Source: Maribacter arcticus
GTDB taxonomy: Bacteria; Bacteroidota; Bacteroidia; Flavobacteriales; Flavobacteriaceae
NCBI RefSeq assembly: GCF_900167935.1
Contig: NZ_FUYL01000003.1
Coordinates: 124,001 to 188,000 of the forward strand
Length of the DNA stretch: 64,000 nt
Direction: 5' to 3'
Position 1 is the stretch's first letter; the number at the start of each line of letters is the position of its first letter. The translations under genes were made by a program, and so were the position numbers. The notes under the pieces were generated by a model. The model saw only the letters and a program-made list of their open reading frames with translations. It was not told where the DNA came from and searched no databases. Of the stretch, positions 9,317 through 18,371 are shown in pieces.

Positions 9317-10687
9317 TTAATAATGACACTTTCCACATTCCAGACCACCCAATTGAGCAGCTGTCAAGTTATCTACACCATACTTCTTAGAAAGTTCAGC
9401 ATGTATTTTTTCGTAATACTCATTACCTTCTACCTTAACATTTGTTTCTCGGTGACAATCTATACACCAACCCATTGTTAATGGAGAATATTGATACATT
9501 ATTTCCATTTCCTCAACAGGACCGTGACATGTTTGACATTCAACACCAGCAACTGAAACATGCTGTGAATGATTAAAATATGCGAAATCAGGAAGGTTAT
9601 GAATACGAACCCATTCCACAGGCTGACTTTCGCCAGTGTATTTTTGACCCTCTTCATCCCATCCAACAGCTTTATACAATTTCTTGATTTCTCCTGTATA
9701 AAATTCGTTAGTATAACCATTCTCTATATCTTCCTTAGTCGGACCTTCTGGATTACCAACATACTCATAAATAGATTTATGACAATTCATACAAACATTT
9801 AAAGAAGGAATTCCTGAATGTTTTGATACCCTAGCTGAAGAGTGACAATACTTACATTCAATCTTATTATCGCCAGCATGAATCTTGTGGGAATAATGAA
9901 TAGGCTGAATTGGCGCATAACCTTGATCAATACCTACCTGCATCATCCACCCGTAAGCAAAATAAGCACTACCCAACAAAAGGAATATTGAGGTTACCAA
10001 TACTAAAAATTGATTTTGAGCAAAGGCCTTCCAAATCGGAGTTCTTTTTTCAGCATTTTCCTTTTCAACAACAATACCATTAGCCTGCGCAATACGTTGC
10101 AATGTTTTATTAACAAGCAACAACATAATAACAAGCAACCCAAAAACCAATACCAGAGCACCTAAGATAATCTCATTAGACACACCAGCTGAATTTGAGG
10201 TCTCGCTAGACCCAGATTTAACCTCACCAGCAGCGGCAGCAGGAGCAACAGGTGCCGGAGCAGCTGTATACGCTAAAATATCATCAATATCACCATCGGA
10301 TAAAGTTGGAAAAGCAGTCATTGCAGCCTGATTGTATTCCGCATACACCTTATTAGCATAAGCATCACCAGATTTGATTAAACCTGGACTATTTTTTATC
10401 CAACGGTACAACCATTCTTTTTCCAATCCTTCATCTTCATTCAATCTACTTTCTACATTTGCTAATGCAGGCCCAGTCATTTTGCGATTCAACGCATGAC
10501 ATGCAGCACAGTTCTGATTGAACAAAGCTTTACCTTTTGCAGCATCACCACCGCCAGCGGCAGCTTCTGTTGCTATTACATCAACAACAGCATCTTGTGC
10601 AGTTAATGGACTTGCGAAAAGCAAAAATACAATTAGGGCTAAACCTAAAATTTTAGAAAACTGATTTCGGTATGGAACCTTTTTCAT
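9317..10687 (-). CDS. actA: Alternative complex III multiheme cytochrome subunit ActA (six CxxCH sites)
   Basis: This is the first gene of the respiratory cluster. After a signal peptide (about residues 14-30) comes a mono-heme cytochrome c domain with CAACH at 60-64, then an Ala/Pro linker, two hydrophobic helices (about 172-192 and 228-247), and a pentaheme domain with CxxCH sites near residues 279, 299, 381, 407 and 450. The five-heme domain is the classical ActA; the sixth heme is in the N-terminal fused domain. It passes electrons out of ActB toward the oxidase. A TATTTTTG promoter box lies about 90 bases upstream, so it probably starts the operon. Confidence 0.94.
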   Translation of the reverse strand: MKKVPYRNQFSKILGLALIVFLLFASPLTAQDAVVDVIATEAAAGGGDAAKGKALFNQNCAACHALNRKMTGPALANVESRLNEDEGLEKEWLYRWIKNSPGLIKSGDAYANKVYAEYNQAAMTAFPTLSDGDIDDILAYTAAPAPVAPAAAAGEVKSGSSETSNSAGVSNEIILGALVLVFGLLVIMLLLVNKTLQRIAQANGIVVEKENAEKRTPIWKAFAQNQFLVLVTSIFLLLGSAYFAYGWMMQVGIDQGYAPIQPIHYSHKIHAGDNKIECKYCHSSARVSKHSGIPSLNVCMNCHKSIYEYVGNPEGPTKEDIENGYTNEFYTGEIKKLYKAVGWDEEGQKYTGESQPVEWVRIHNLPDFAYFNHSQHVSVAGVECQTCHGPVEEMEIMYQYSPLTMGWCIDCHRETNVKVEGNEYYEKIHAELSKKYGVDNLTAAQLGGLECGKCHY

Positions 10688-10772
10688 ATATCGAATATTT
10701 CTATCGGAATCTTGGCATGATTTTGGTCATAGATGAAACCTATTAATATTCATCAAATGCCTAAATCGGAGA

Positions 10773-10780
10773 CAAAAATA
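10773..10780 (-). promoter_or_regulatory. Candidate -7 promoter box for the act-cox operon
   Basis: On the minus strand the box reads TATTTTTG, matching the Bacteroidota primary-sigma -7 consensus TAnnTTTG, about 85-90 bases before the actA ATG. No clear TTG -33 element is seen at the expected spacing. Placement is inferred from consensus only. Confidence 0.5.
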
Positions 10781-10859
10781 CGACATAGACTTTATTTGGA
10801 AAATGTTAATGTATTTATAATTTACAATTTAGAAATATTCTAAATAAACTCTGATTTAT

Positions 10860-10887
10860 TTGTTTGATCCTTAATAATTTACTTTTG
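10860..10887 (+). promoter_or_regulatory. Promoter for the SPOR gene (TTG-N17-TACTTTTG)
   Basis: A TTG at 10860-10862 is followed after 17 bases by TACTTTTG at 10880-10887, a full match to the Bacteroidota pattern. The expected transcription start falls near 10894, about 25 bases before the ATG at 10919. It is divergent from the act-cox promoter about 100 bases away. Confidence 0.65.
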
Positions 10888-10918
10888 TAATGATTCAAAA
10901 TAAAACTATATAAAGGTT

Positions 10919-11290
10919 ATGAAAATACTAAGTACAATGGTGCTTTTTGCATGTTTTACTCATTTCAGTTATTCACAAGGCGCTAAAGTGAACATTCAAC
11001 AAGATCAAAAAATTGATCAATTACTCGAGATATATAAATCTTCATTAAGTAATAACGAATACTATAGGATACAAGTTGGTTTTGGAGACTATGCAAAAGC
11101 ACAGCGTATAAAAGCAAATGTTGAAGAAGATTTTCCTGATCTACCATCAAAAATTGATTTTGACTCTCCTACCTATCGTGTACGTGTTGGTCGATTCACA
11201 TCTAAACTAGATGCTGAAAGAAAGTTCAACGAGGTTAGGATTAAATATCCCGACGCAATGTTATTAAAACCAAAAAAATCGACCAATTAG
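10919..11290 (+). CDS. Small exported SPOR-domain protein
   Basis: A 123-residue protein with a signal peptide (about 1-19, ending SYSQG) and a single SPOR-like domain over about residues 48-115, with YYRIQVGFGDYAKAQ and YRVRVGRFTSKLDAER as its two repeated half-motifs. SPOR domains in other bacteria bind denuded septal peptidoglycan, so a cell-envelope or division role is likely but not shown. It stands alone between the divergent act operon and the convergent infB gene. Its stop codon lies in the loop of the terminator that follows. Confidence 0.85.
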   Translation: MKILSTMVLFACFTHFSYSQGAKVNIQQDQKIDQLLEIYKSSLSNNEYYRIQVGFGDYAKAQRIKANVEEDFPDLPSKIDFDSPTYRVRVGRFTSKLDAERKFNEVRIKYPDAMLLKPKKSTN

Positions 11291-11304
11291 GTCGATTTTT
11301 TTTT
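11272..11304. terminator. Bidirectional terminator between the SPOR gene and infB
   Basis: A six-base stem TCGACC/GGTCGA with an AATTA loop is flanked by A-runs on the left and T-runs on the right, so it can work on both strands for the convergent genes. The SPOR gene's TAG stop (11288-11290) is within the loop and right arm. Confidence 0.85.
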
Positions 11305-11345
11305 GAGAATGGTTAAGTCTAGCTTAACCTATATTTTCTAAATTC

Positions 11346-14189
11346 TTATTTAGATTTCAATTTCTTCTTAACAGCTACTTCTTGGAATGCTTCAACTATA
11401 TCACCTTCTATGATGTCATTATAGTTTTTAACCTGAAGTCCACAATCGTATCCTTTAGCAACCTCTCTAACATCATCCTTAAATCGTTTTAAAGAAGATA
11501 GAGTACCAGTGTATATTACAACGCCGTCACGTATTAATCGAATATTAGAATTTCTGAAGATTTTTCCACTAGTCACCATACAACCAGCAATAGTTCCAAT
11601 CTTAGAAATCTTAAATGTCTCTCTTATTTCAGCTGTACCAGAAATCTCCTCTTTCATCTCAGGAGACAACATACCTTCCATGGCATCTTTAAGATCGTTA
11701 ATAGCTGCATATATAATAGAATACATACGGATGTCTATTTCCTCTTTCTCAGCAATTGCCTTAGCATTTCCCATTGGTCTTACATTAAAACCAATAATCA
11801 CTGCATCGGAAGCAGAAGCTAACAATACGTCTGACTCTGTAATAGGACCAACCGCTTTATGTATAATATTTACTTGAATCTCATCTGTAGACAATTTCTG
11901 GAACGAATCAGTCAATGCTTCAACAGAACCATCAACATCACCTTTAAGAATAATGTTAAGTTCTTTAAACTCACCTAACGCGATTCTTCTTCCAATTTCA
12001 TCAAGTGTAATATGACGTTGCGTTCTTACCGACTGCTCACGTTGTAATTGAGATCTTCGAGAAGCGATTTGCTTAGCCTCACGTTCATCATCTAATACAT
12101 AGAACTTATCCCCAGCTTGTGAAGCACCATCAAGACCTAATATAGATATTGGTCGAGAAGGACCTACTTCTTTAACTATATTTCCCCTTTCATCTTGCAT
12201 TGCCTTAATCTTACCACTAGTGGTACCGGCCAATACATAATCACCTATTTTAAGGGTACCCGACTGAACTAAAACCGTAGACACATAACCCTTTCCTTTA
12301 TCCAAAAAGGCCTCTACAACTGTACCAGATGCACGTTTATCAGGATTCGCCTTAAGCTCTAAAATTTCAGCCTCAAGCAATACTTTTTCTAATAATTCTT
12401 TAACACCTAAACCTGTTTTTGCAGAGATATCATGAGATTGAATTTTACCACCCCAATCTTCTACCAACAAATTCATTTGTGCTAAACCTTCCTTAATCTT
12501 ATCAGGGTTAGCTGTTGATTTATCAATTTTATTTATAGCAAAAACAATTGGCACACCAGCCGCTTGCGCATGACTGATAGCTTCTTTTGTTTGTGGCATA
12601 ATGTCATCGTCTGCAGCAACTACAATAATAGCGATATCGGTAACTTGAGCACCTCTAGCACGCATAGCTGTAAACGCTTCGTGACCTGGTGTATCTAAGA
12701 AAGCTATTCGCTCTCCATTTTCCAAAGTAACCCCATAGGCACCAATATGCTGAGTAATACCTCCGCTTTCACCAGCAATAACATTCTCTTTACGAATGTA
12801 ATCCAATAACGAAGTTTTACCGTGATCCACGTGACCCATTACAGTTACAATCGGTGCTCTTGGTTTCAAATCTTCAGGAGCATCAGCAATCTCAACTATA
12901 CTTTCCTCAATATCAGCCGTTACGAAATCAACTTCATAACCAAACTCTTCAGCCACAATAGACAAGGTTTCAGCATCTAAACGCTGATTCATTGTTACCA
13001 TTATACCCAAAGACATACAAGCCGAAATAATTTCAGTGGTAGAAACACCCATCATAGTAGCAACCTCAGTTGCCGTAACGAACTCAGTAACTTTAAGCAC
13101 TTTGTTCTCTAATTCTTGTTGTTCAAGATTCTTCTCCGTTTGCTCACGGTGCTGATCTCTTTTGCTTCTTCTATATTTAGCACCTTTACCCTTTTTAGAT
13201 TTACCTTGAAGTTTTTCTAGGGTTTCACGTACTTGTTTTTGTACATCCTCTTCAGTAGGCTCTACTTTTGCAACAGTTACAAATCGACCTCTACCTTTAT
13301 TTCGATCTCCAGTATTAGGAGCTGTTCTTGTTTGACCTGGTCCAGAAGGATTCTTTGTAACAATTCTCCTTCTTCTCTTTTTACGATCAATACCCGCTTT
13401 ATCAGCAGGTTTTCTTTCCTCTTTCTTTTTCTTTGGCTTTTCGAACTTGCTAAGATCAATTTTCTCACCAGCAATTTTAGGGCCAGTAAGCTTTTGATAT
13501 TGCGTCTCAATAGTCTTAGGTTCATCAGATTCTGCCTTAACCTCTACTTCAGGTTTTTGGGGAGTCACTTTTTTAACCTCTACCTTTTTAGCAACCTCTA
13601 CTTTAGGCTCCTGAACCTTAGGTTCTACCTTTTTAACTTCTATTTTTTGAACAACAGGGTCTACTTTAGGTTTTTCTTCTACAACCTTAGGGGTTTCTTT
13701 AACCTCTATTTTTGCCTCAACCTTCTCCTCTACTTTTGGTTCTTCTTTCGCAGGCTCTACTTTCTCAGGCTCTACTTTCGCAAGTTCTACTTTCGCAGGC
13801 TCTTCCTTCTTCTTTTTAGGATTAAGGTCAATTTTACCCACCATTTTAGGCCCAGCAAGCTCTACCTTACCAACCATAACACTTTGTTCAGCCTCGGTAT
13901 TTCTACGCTCACGTGCCAAGCGACGATCCTCTTGCTCTTTTTCCAATTGAACACGAATTGCCTCTTTCTCCTTACGCTTTTCTTCTCCAACTTCCTTAGA
14001 TGCAACCTTTTTACTCTTATCCGTTTGAAACTCGTCAAGTAATACTTGATAAACATCGTCGGAAATTTTTGTGGTAGGCCTCGCTTCCACATCATGTCCT
14101 TTCCCATTAAGAAAGTCCACTGCCCTATCCAAGGAAATATTAAGTTCACGAAGAACTTTATTAAGCCTTATTTTTGCATTGTCTGCCAT
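11346..14189 (-). CDS. infB: Translation initiation factor IF-2
   Basis: IF-2 is the GTPase that brings fMet-tRNA to the 30S subunit and promotes subunit joining. The 947-residue protein has an N-terminal IF2_N segment (about 1-55), a long low-complexity Lys/Glu/Val/Pro linker (about 60-350), a second IF2_N-like region near 360-430, and the G domain, with [12 protein letters not shown] near residue 449, the switch DTPGHEAFT and NKID. Domains II-IV follow to the C-terminus. It lies 42 bases after nusA, as in the widespread rimP-nusA-infB operon. The repeated EPAK/VEPK units in the linker are compositionally biased and are not a separate element. Confidence 0.98.
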   Translation of the reverse strand: MADNAKIRLNKVLRELNISLDRAVDFLNGKGHDVEARPTTKISDDVYQVLLDEFQTDKSKKVASKEVGEEKRKEKEAIRVQLEKEQEDRRLARERRNTEAEQSVMVGKVELAGPKMVGKIDLNPKKKKEEPAKVELAKVEPEKVEPAKEEPKVEEKVEAKIEVKETPKVVEEKPKVDPVVQKIEVKKVEPKVQEPKVEVAKKVEVKKVTPQKPEVEVKAESDEPKTIETQYQKLTGPKIAGEKIDLSKFEKPKKKKEERKPADKAGIDRKKRRRRIVTKNPSGPGQTRTAPNTGDRNKGRGRFVTVAKVEPTEEDVQKQVRETLEKLQGKSKKGKGAKYRRSKRDQHREQTEKNLEQQELENKVLKVTEFVTATEVATMMGVSTTEIISACMSLGIMVTMNQRLDAETLSIVAEEFGYEVDFVTADIEESIVEIADAPEDLKPRAPIVTVMGHVDHGKTSLLDYIRKENVIAGESGGITQHIGAYGVTLENGERIAFLDTPGHEAFTAMRARGAQVTDIAIIVVAADDDIMPQTKEAISHAQAAGVPIVFAINKIDKSTANPDKIKEGLAQMNLLVEDWGGKIQSHDISAKTGLGVKELLEKVLLEAEILELKANPDKRASGTVVEAFLDKGKGYVSTVLVQSGTLKIGDYVLAGTTSGKIKAMQDERGNIVKEVGPSRPISILGLDGASQAGDKFYVLDDEREAKQIASRRSQLQREQSVRTQRHITLDEIGRRIALGEFKELNIILKGDVDGSVEALTDSFQKLSTDEIQVNIIHKAVGPITESDVLLASASDAVIIGFNVRPMGNAKAIAEKEEIDIRMYSIIYAAINDLKDAMEGMLSPEMKEEISGTAEIRETFKISKIGTIAGCMVTSGKIFRNSNIRLIRDGVVIYTGTLSSLKRFKDDVREVAKGYDCGLQVKNYNDIIEGDIVEAFQEVAVKKKLKSK

Positions 14190-14231
14190 AAATACTGATT
14201 CCCGTTCTTTTATTTAATCGCTAATATATAG

Positions 14232-15464
14232 CTAATCTTCTAATTCTTCTTTTAGGATTCGCACAACTTCTAAAATAGTTTCCTCTTCTAAATCTGTACG
14301 CTTCACTAAATCAGCAACATCTTGCTCTAAGACGCTTCGAGCTGTATCCATTCCAATCTTCTTGAATTCTTCAATAATCCAAGCATCAATTTCATCAGAG
14401 AACTCTGTTAACTCAACATCTTCCTCCACCCCTTCACGGAACACATCTATCTCATAACCAGTTAACTGACCTGCCAATCTAATATTGTGACCTCCTCTAC
14501 CTATAGCCTTGGAAACCTCCTCTGGCTTCAGGTAAACTTGAGCAGTCTTCTTCTCTTCATTCAATTTCACAGATGAAACTCTCGCAGGACTCAAAGCTCT
14601 AGTAACAAATAATTGTGGGTTAGCCGTCCAGTTAATAACATCTATATTCTCATTACCCAATTCACGAACAATACCGTGTATTCTAGAACCTTTCATACCA
14701 ACACAGGCACCTACTGGATCAATACGATCATCATATGAATCAACAGCTACCTTTGCTTTCTCTCCAGGGATTCTAACTGCCTTCTTTACAGTAATTAAAC
14801 CATCAAAAACTTCAGGTATTTCTTGGAAGAATAATTGCTCCAAAAATTTAGGTGAACTTCTTGACATTATTATGGTAGGCTTAGCACCTTTCAATTCCAC
14901 ACTTTCTATAATACCTCTAACATTATCTCCTTTACGGAAAAAATCAGATGGTATTTGTCTGTCTTTAGGAAGTATGATTTCATTTCCTTCATCATCTAAC
15001 AAAATTATAGCCTTATGACGAATATGATGCACTTCTGCAGTATAAATCTCACCTTCTAAATCCTTAAAGTGCTTATAAATAGTTGTATTATCATGCTCAT
15101 GGATTTTTGAAATAAGGTTTTGACGTAATGCCAAAATAGCCCTTCTCCCTAAATCGATTAATTTCACTTCTTCAGACACATCTTCACCAACTTCAAAATC
15201 TGGCTCAATTTTACGAGCTGCAGATAATGAAATCTCCTCATTTGGCTCTTCAACTTCACCATCATTAACAACGATACGGTTACGCCAAATTTCTAAATCC
15301 CCTTTATCTGGGTTAATAATGATATCAAAGTTATCATCTGAACCAAACTTCTTCTTAAGTGCATTTCTGAAAACATCTTCCAAAATAGCCATCAATGTTA
15401 CCCTGTCTATGAACTTATCGTCCTTAAACTCTGAGAAAGATTCAATTAACGCAATATTTTCCAT
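14232..15464 (-). CDS. nusA: Transcription termination/antitermination factor NusA
   Basis: NusA binds RNA polymerase and nascent RNA and modulates pausing and termination. The 410-residue protein shows an N-terminal polymerase-binding domain (about 1-125), an S1 domain (about 130-200, with IILPKDRQIPSDFFRKGD) and two KH domains, including GACVGMKGSRIHGI and AIGRGGHNIRLA GxxG loops. The C-terminus ends in a short acidic tail without the pair of acidic repeats found in the E. coli protein, usual for the phylum. The gene sits 12 bases after rimP. Since the leader of this operon has a terminator-like hairpin, NusA may influence its own expression; that is inference. Confidence 0.98.
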   Translation of the reverse strand: MENIALIESFSEFKDDKFIDRVTLMAILEDVFRNALKKKFGSDDNFDIIINPDKGDLEIWRNRIVVNDGEVEEPNEEISLSAARKIEPDFEVGEDVSEEVKLIDLGRRAILALRQNLISKIHEHDNTTIYKHFKDLEGEIYTAEVHHIRHKAIILLDDEGNEIILPKDRQIPSDFFRKGDNVRGIIESVELKGAKPTIIMSRSSPKFLEQLFFQEIPEVFDGLITVKKAVRIPGEKAKVAVDSYDDRIDPVGACVGMKGSRIHGIVRELGNENIDVINWTANPQLFVTRALSPARVSSVKLNEEKKTAQVYLKPEEVSKAIGRGGHNIRLAGQLTGYEIDVFREGVEEDVELTEFSDEIDAWIIEEFKKIGMDTARSVLEQDVADLVKRTDLEEETILEVVRILKEELED

Positions 15465-15476
15465 TGGTAATTACAA

Positions 15477-15938
15477 TTAAAATTTTAATACAACTTTTGC
15501 TTTAATAATATCTGAAAAATTTACTTCTTCTTTTTTCTGAACAGTCACCTTACCTTTTCCAATAGGCTTAGGCTCTCTTGCCTTCCACTCTAAAACAATG
15601 CAGCCTTCATTTACAGAGGTTAAATTACCTTCGAATTTTTGATCCTTTGTTTGAACTTCAAGCTTTCTACCAACATTTTTTAAATATTGACGCGGCATTA
15701 CTAATGGAGCTGAAGCACCTGCCGAAGCAACTTCTAGAGAAAAATCATGTTCGTCTCTATCTAAATTATGCTCAATAGCCCTACTGATTTTCATACAGTC
15801 ACTTACCGTAACCCCTTGATCACCGTCTATTACCACGTGAATACTATTGTCAGCACCCATGGTAAAATCAATCAAAAATAGGGATGGGTCTTCTTCAAGA
15901 CCTTGCTCCAATAATTCTTTTACTTTTTCCTTTAGCAT
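15477..15938 (-). CDS. rimP: Ribosome maturation factor RimP
   Basis: RimP assists 30S subunit maturation. I chose the ATG at 15938 (153 residues, starting MLKEKVKELLEQ) over the longer frame that opens at 16004. The upstream start overlaps the promoter region, would translate the GAGGGGAC leader hairpin, and gives residues unlike the family. The protein shows family features, including VTVSDCMKISRAIEHNLDRDEHDFSLEVASAGASAPL in the first domain (quoted by its parts: VSDCMKISRAIE, FSLEVASAG) and a C-terminal Sm-like barrel. It opens the rimP-nusA-infB operon, with 12 bases to nusA. Confidence 0.93.
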   Translation of the reverse strand: MLKEKVKELLEQGLEEDPSLFLIDFTMGADNSIHVVIDGDQGVTVSDCMKISRAIEHNLDRDEHDFSLEVASAGASAPLVMPRQYLKNVGRKLEVQTKDQKFEGNLTSVNEGCIVLEWKAREPKPIGKGKVTVQKKEEVNFSDIIKAKVVLKF

Positions 15939-15956
15939 AAATAATAAGTAATAAAA

Positions 15957-15977
15957 GAGGGGACTAATTGTCCCCTC
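15957..15977 (-). promoter_or_regulatory. Terminator-like leader hairpin of the rimP-nusA-infB operon
   Basis: A perfect eight-base inverted repeat, GAGGGGAC/GTCCCCTC with a five-base loop, lies 18 bases before the rimP ATG. On the transcribed strand it is followed by TTTTATTACTTATT, so it resembles a weak intrinsic terminator or an attenuator. No convergent gene ends here, so it does not serve as an ordinary end-of-gene terminator. Confidence 0.7.
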
Positions 15978-16006
15978 ATGAATACTTTTATATCCTTTCA
16001 GCACTG

Positions 16007-16036
16007 CAAATATACAATAAATTTAATTTCCTACAA
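16007..16036 (-). promoter_or_regulatory. Promoter of rimP-nusA-infB (TTG-N19-TATATTTG)
   Basis: On the minus strand TTG (16036-16034) is followed after 19 bases by TATATTTG (16014-16007), a full consensus match. The predicted start near 16000 gives a leader of about 60 bases holding the GAGGGGAC hairpin, and excludes the longer rimP start at 16004. Confidence 0.75.
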
Positions 16037-16158
16037 TACCGTTTCACTTCCTAATTCATTCAACACAAAAACAATCAAATAAAAATTTACCGCTTTAAAA
16101 ATAAGCACAGCTAGTATTTATATTATTTTTAACTGAATGTCAACCAAAACACAACCAA

Positions 16159-17484
16159 ATGGAAATTCTATCCTCTTATAATCTTATTATTGGCGCATCG
16201 CTAATTGTTGTATTGTCATTCTTATTTAATGGCATTTCAAAAAAAACGAATATACCAGCAGTTTTGATGCTTATCGTATTAGGCATACTTATAAAGATAG
16301 GCTTAGGGTTTTTCATTCCTGAAATACCTGATTTTAAAGGTTCATTAGAAATATTAGGAACCGTAGGTTTAATTATGATTGTTCTTGAGGCAGCCTTAGA
16401 GCTAGAATTAAAGAAAGAAAAATTATGGCCTATTATAAAATCTATGGCGATTGCTTTAATTGGCTTGATTGCTTCAGCCTATATTGCAGCTCTAATTCTA
16501 TATCAATTCATACCCAACATGACCATGCAATCTGCCTGGCTGTATGCTACACCACTATCTATTCTTTCGAGCGCAATAATTATACCTAGTGTTGGCGGAC
16601 TTACAGAAGCTAAAAAAGAATTTCATATTTATGAAAGTACATTTTCTGACATCATGGGTATTATGATGTTCTATTTCTTAACAGGTAAACTAAATCCAGC
16701 AGAGGATGCGGGTATAGCAGGTTTTGCAGGAAATTTAGTGCTAACTATCGTGATTGCAATTGTTGCCAGCTATGCCATCATATTAATATTTCAACGCATT
16801 AAAAGCCAAGCAAAACAGTTTTTACTCATATCGGTCTTACTACTACTCTATGCAATTGGAAAAAAAATGCACCTATCTTCATTGATTATTATTCTTGTAT
16901 TCGGTTTAATAGTTAAGAATGTGAACTTATTTTTTCCAGGGAAGACAAAAATTTTCTTGGAATCTGAACGGATGCAACAAATATATCATGAACTACATAT
17001 AATAACTTTAGAAACCGCATTTGTTGTTCGAACCTTCTTTTTCGTGATATTCGGAATCACCATTGTGCTTGCAACCTTATTAAGTGTTAATGTAGCAATA
17101 GTGAGTTTACTCATTATTGCCTCTATTTACGCCATACGCTTTATTGTTCTTATACTTTTCGTTGGAAAAGATATACTACCACAACTATTTATTGCCCCAA
17201 GAGGTTTAATAACTGTATTACTTTTTTACGCGATACCCATGGAAGCCCAAGTAGAAGGATTTGAATCGGGAATATTATTATTTGTAATTATAGCTACGAG
17301 CTTAGTTATGACATGGGCTATGATTCGTGATAAACGAAAAATGGGAACAATGCTAGATGAAATAGACCAGGAAATATTAGAGCGCAATTTAGCTGAAGAT
17401 GCATTACGCGATTCTGAAATGGAATTATCTAACGACCAACGTATTGAAAAAGCCCAGCAAACTTCAAGAGAAGATCCTATTTGA
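16159..17484 (+). CDS. Cation:proton antiporter (NhaP/CPA family)
   Basis: A 441-residue membrane protein of the sodium/hydrogen exchanger superfamily, probably exchanging Na+ or K+ for H+ across the inner membrane. About 12 hydrophobic segments fill residues 5-395, with family-like stretches such as AALELELKKEKLW, PLSILSSAIIIPSVGG and the late APRGLITVLLFYAIP. The C-terminal tail (about 396-441) is soluble and strongly charged. It stands alone; the nearest gene on the same strand is more than 800 bases away. Ion specificity cannot be read from the sequence. Confidence 0.88.
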   Translation: MEILSSYNLIIGASLIVVLSFLFNGISKKTNIPAVLMLIVLGILIKIGLGFFIPEIPDFKGSLEILGTVGLIMIVLEAALELELKKEKLWPIIKSMAIALIGLIASAYIAALILYQFIPNMTMQSAWLYATPLSILSSAIIIPSVGGLTEAKKEFHIYESTFSDIMGIMMFYFLTGKLNPAEDAGIAGFAGNLVLTIVIAIVASYAIILIFQRIKSQAKQFLLISVLLLLYAIGKKMHLSSLIIILVFGLIVKNVNLFFPGKTKIFLESERMQQIYHELHIITLETAFVVRTFFFVIFGITIVLATLLSVNVAIVSLLIIASIYAIRFIVLILFVGKDILPQLFIAPRGLITVLLFYAIPMEAQVEGFESGILLFVIIATSLVMTWAMIRDKRKMGTMLDEIDQEILERNLAEDALRDSEMELSNDQRIEKAQQTSREDPI

Positions 17485-17549
17485 TAAAAAATAGAATATG
17501 AAATAACTTAAAAAGATTAGCTCATTTTAAGTTTTAAGACTACCTATAA

Positions 17550-17882
17550 CTACTGAGGACCATATGAAGCATGCACCTCTACCTGATTGCTATGAGCTTC
17601 AAGCTGATCATTGTTCATACTATCTACTTCTTTTCTAAAGCGAAGAATCATAAGTGTATCCAACTGCTGATCGATACTATCTCGTAAAACCCTCCAGTTA
17701 GTGGAATTCATTTTATTATTGTACTCCATTATTTTATTGAACCTATCTAAATTATAACGGTTCGCTTTCCAAGCATGGGCAGTACTTTCTTCGTGCTTCA
17801 AATCTTGCAAGTAAAATCCAATACCAAATCCAAGCAACACAATAATCAATAAAATTTTTAAAATTTTTGGAGAAAGATTCAT
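17550..17882 (-). CDS. Unknown single-pass membrane protein, 110 residues
   Basis: I do not recognise this gene. The protein has one hydrophobic segment near residues 8-25, which could be a membrane anchor or uncleaved signal, then a mostly helical charged region rich in Asn, Arg, Asp and Met (about 30-90) and a short C-terminal tail. No cysteines and no catalytic motif are visible. It is a single gene, convergent with the antiporter and 251 bases beyond the tRNA-Gln end. A periplasmic or envelope location is the most that can be inferred. Confidence 0.6.
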   Translation of the reverse strand: MNLSPKILKILLIIVLLGFGIGFYLQDLKHEESTAHAWKANRYNLDRFNKIMEYNNKMNSTNWRVLRDSIDQQLDTLMILRFRKEVDSMNNDQLEAHSNQVEVHASYGPQ

Positions 17883-18084
17883 AGGTCAAGTTATTTAGGG
17901 CACTAAATTATGACATATCGACATCGAAATGGTTTCTTTTCCGATGAATTAGTAACGTTATTAGATTAAATGTACAAAAATACTGACATATGGAAAGCCA
18001 TTTCTTCACATTAACTCTCATAACTAAATTCATTTAAAAACCAAAAACACCGTAGTCTTTGCAAATACATAGGTTGGTAAAAGC

Positions 18085-18117
18085 AAAAATCCCAATATCA
18101 TAATGACATCGGGATTT
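18085..18117 (-). terminator. Terminator after tRNA-Gln
   Basis: On the minus strand AAATCCCGAT pairs with ATTGGGATTT (ten pairs, one G-T), followed by TTTGCTTTT. It begins 17 bases beyond the tRNA-Gln 3' end and fits a terminator for the tRNA transcript. Confidence 0.75.
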
Positions 18118-18133
18118 TCTTTGTTCTCATTAG

Positions 18134-18204
18134 TTGGCCCACAAGGACTCGAACCTTGAATGACGGTACCAAAAACCGAAGTGTTACCATTACACCATGG
18201 GCCA
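18134..18204 (-). tRNA. trnQ: tRNA-Gln (anticodon TTG)
   Basis: Read on the minus strand, the sequence folds as a cloverleaf. The acceptor TGGCCCA pairs with TGGGCCA, the D stem is GTGT/ACAC, the anticodon stem TCGGT/ACCGT holds the loop TTTTGGT with anticodon TTG, and the T arm is CAAGG-TTCGAGT-CCTTG. The outermost anticodon-stem pair (27-43) is T-T. The discriminator is A, and CCA is not encoded. It stands alone between the 110-residue protein gene and the DUF2723 gene, with its own downstream terminator. Confidence 0.95.
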
Positions 18205-18371
18205 ATACCTTCTAAGAGGCTGCAAATTTAAAACAAAGTTTGGTTTCACCAAACATTTTTTAATGTAATAATGAAAAAATAGTGCTTTTACCCTGTTAAA
18301 GGTTTATAAAAATAGTGCAAACTTATCTATATAAATTAGTAAATTCGCCACTTAGGTTTAACCCAAGCTTC

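Noticed and set aside
13560-13810. Repeated Val-Glu-Pro-Ala-Lys units that look like a tandem repeat
   Set aside because: Low-complexity linker typical of IF-2; units are imperfect and vary in length, not a defined DNA repeat.
13233-14042. Long open frame of 269 codons opposite infB
   Set aside because: It is the complement of the Lys/Glu-rich linker of IF-2, giving an artificial Phe/Leu/Arg-rich product with no start context; infB is certain in the other strand.
18315-18371. Upstream GTG start for the DUF2723 gene
   Set aside because: Adds 19 residues before the first helix without family-like sequence; the ATG at 18372 is a better start.
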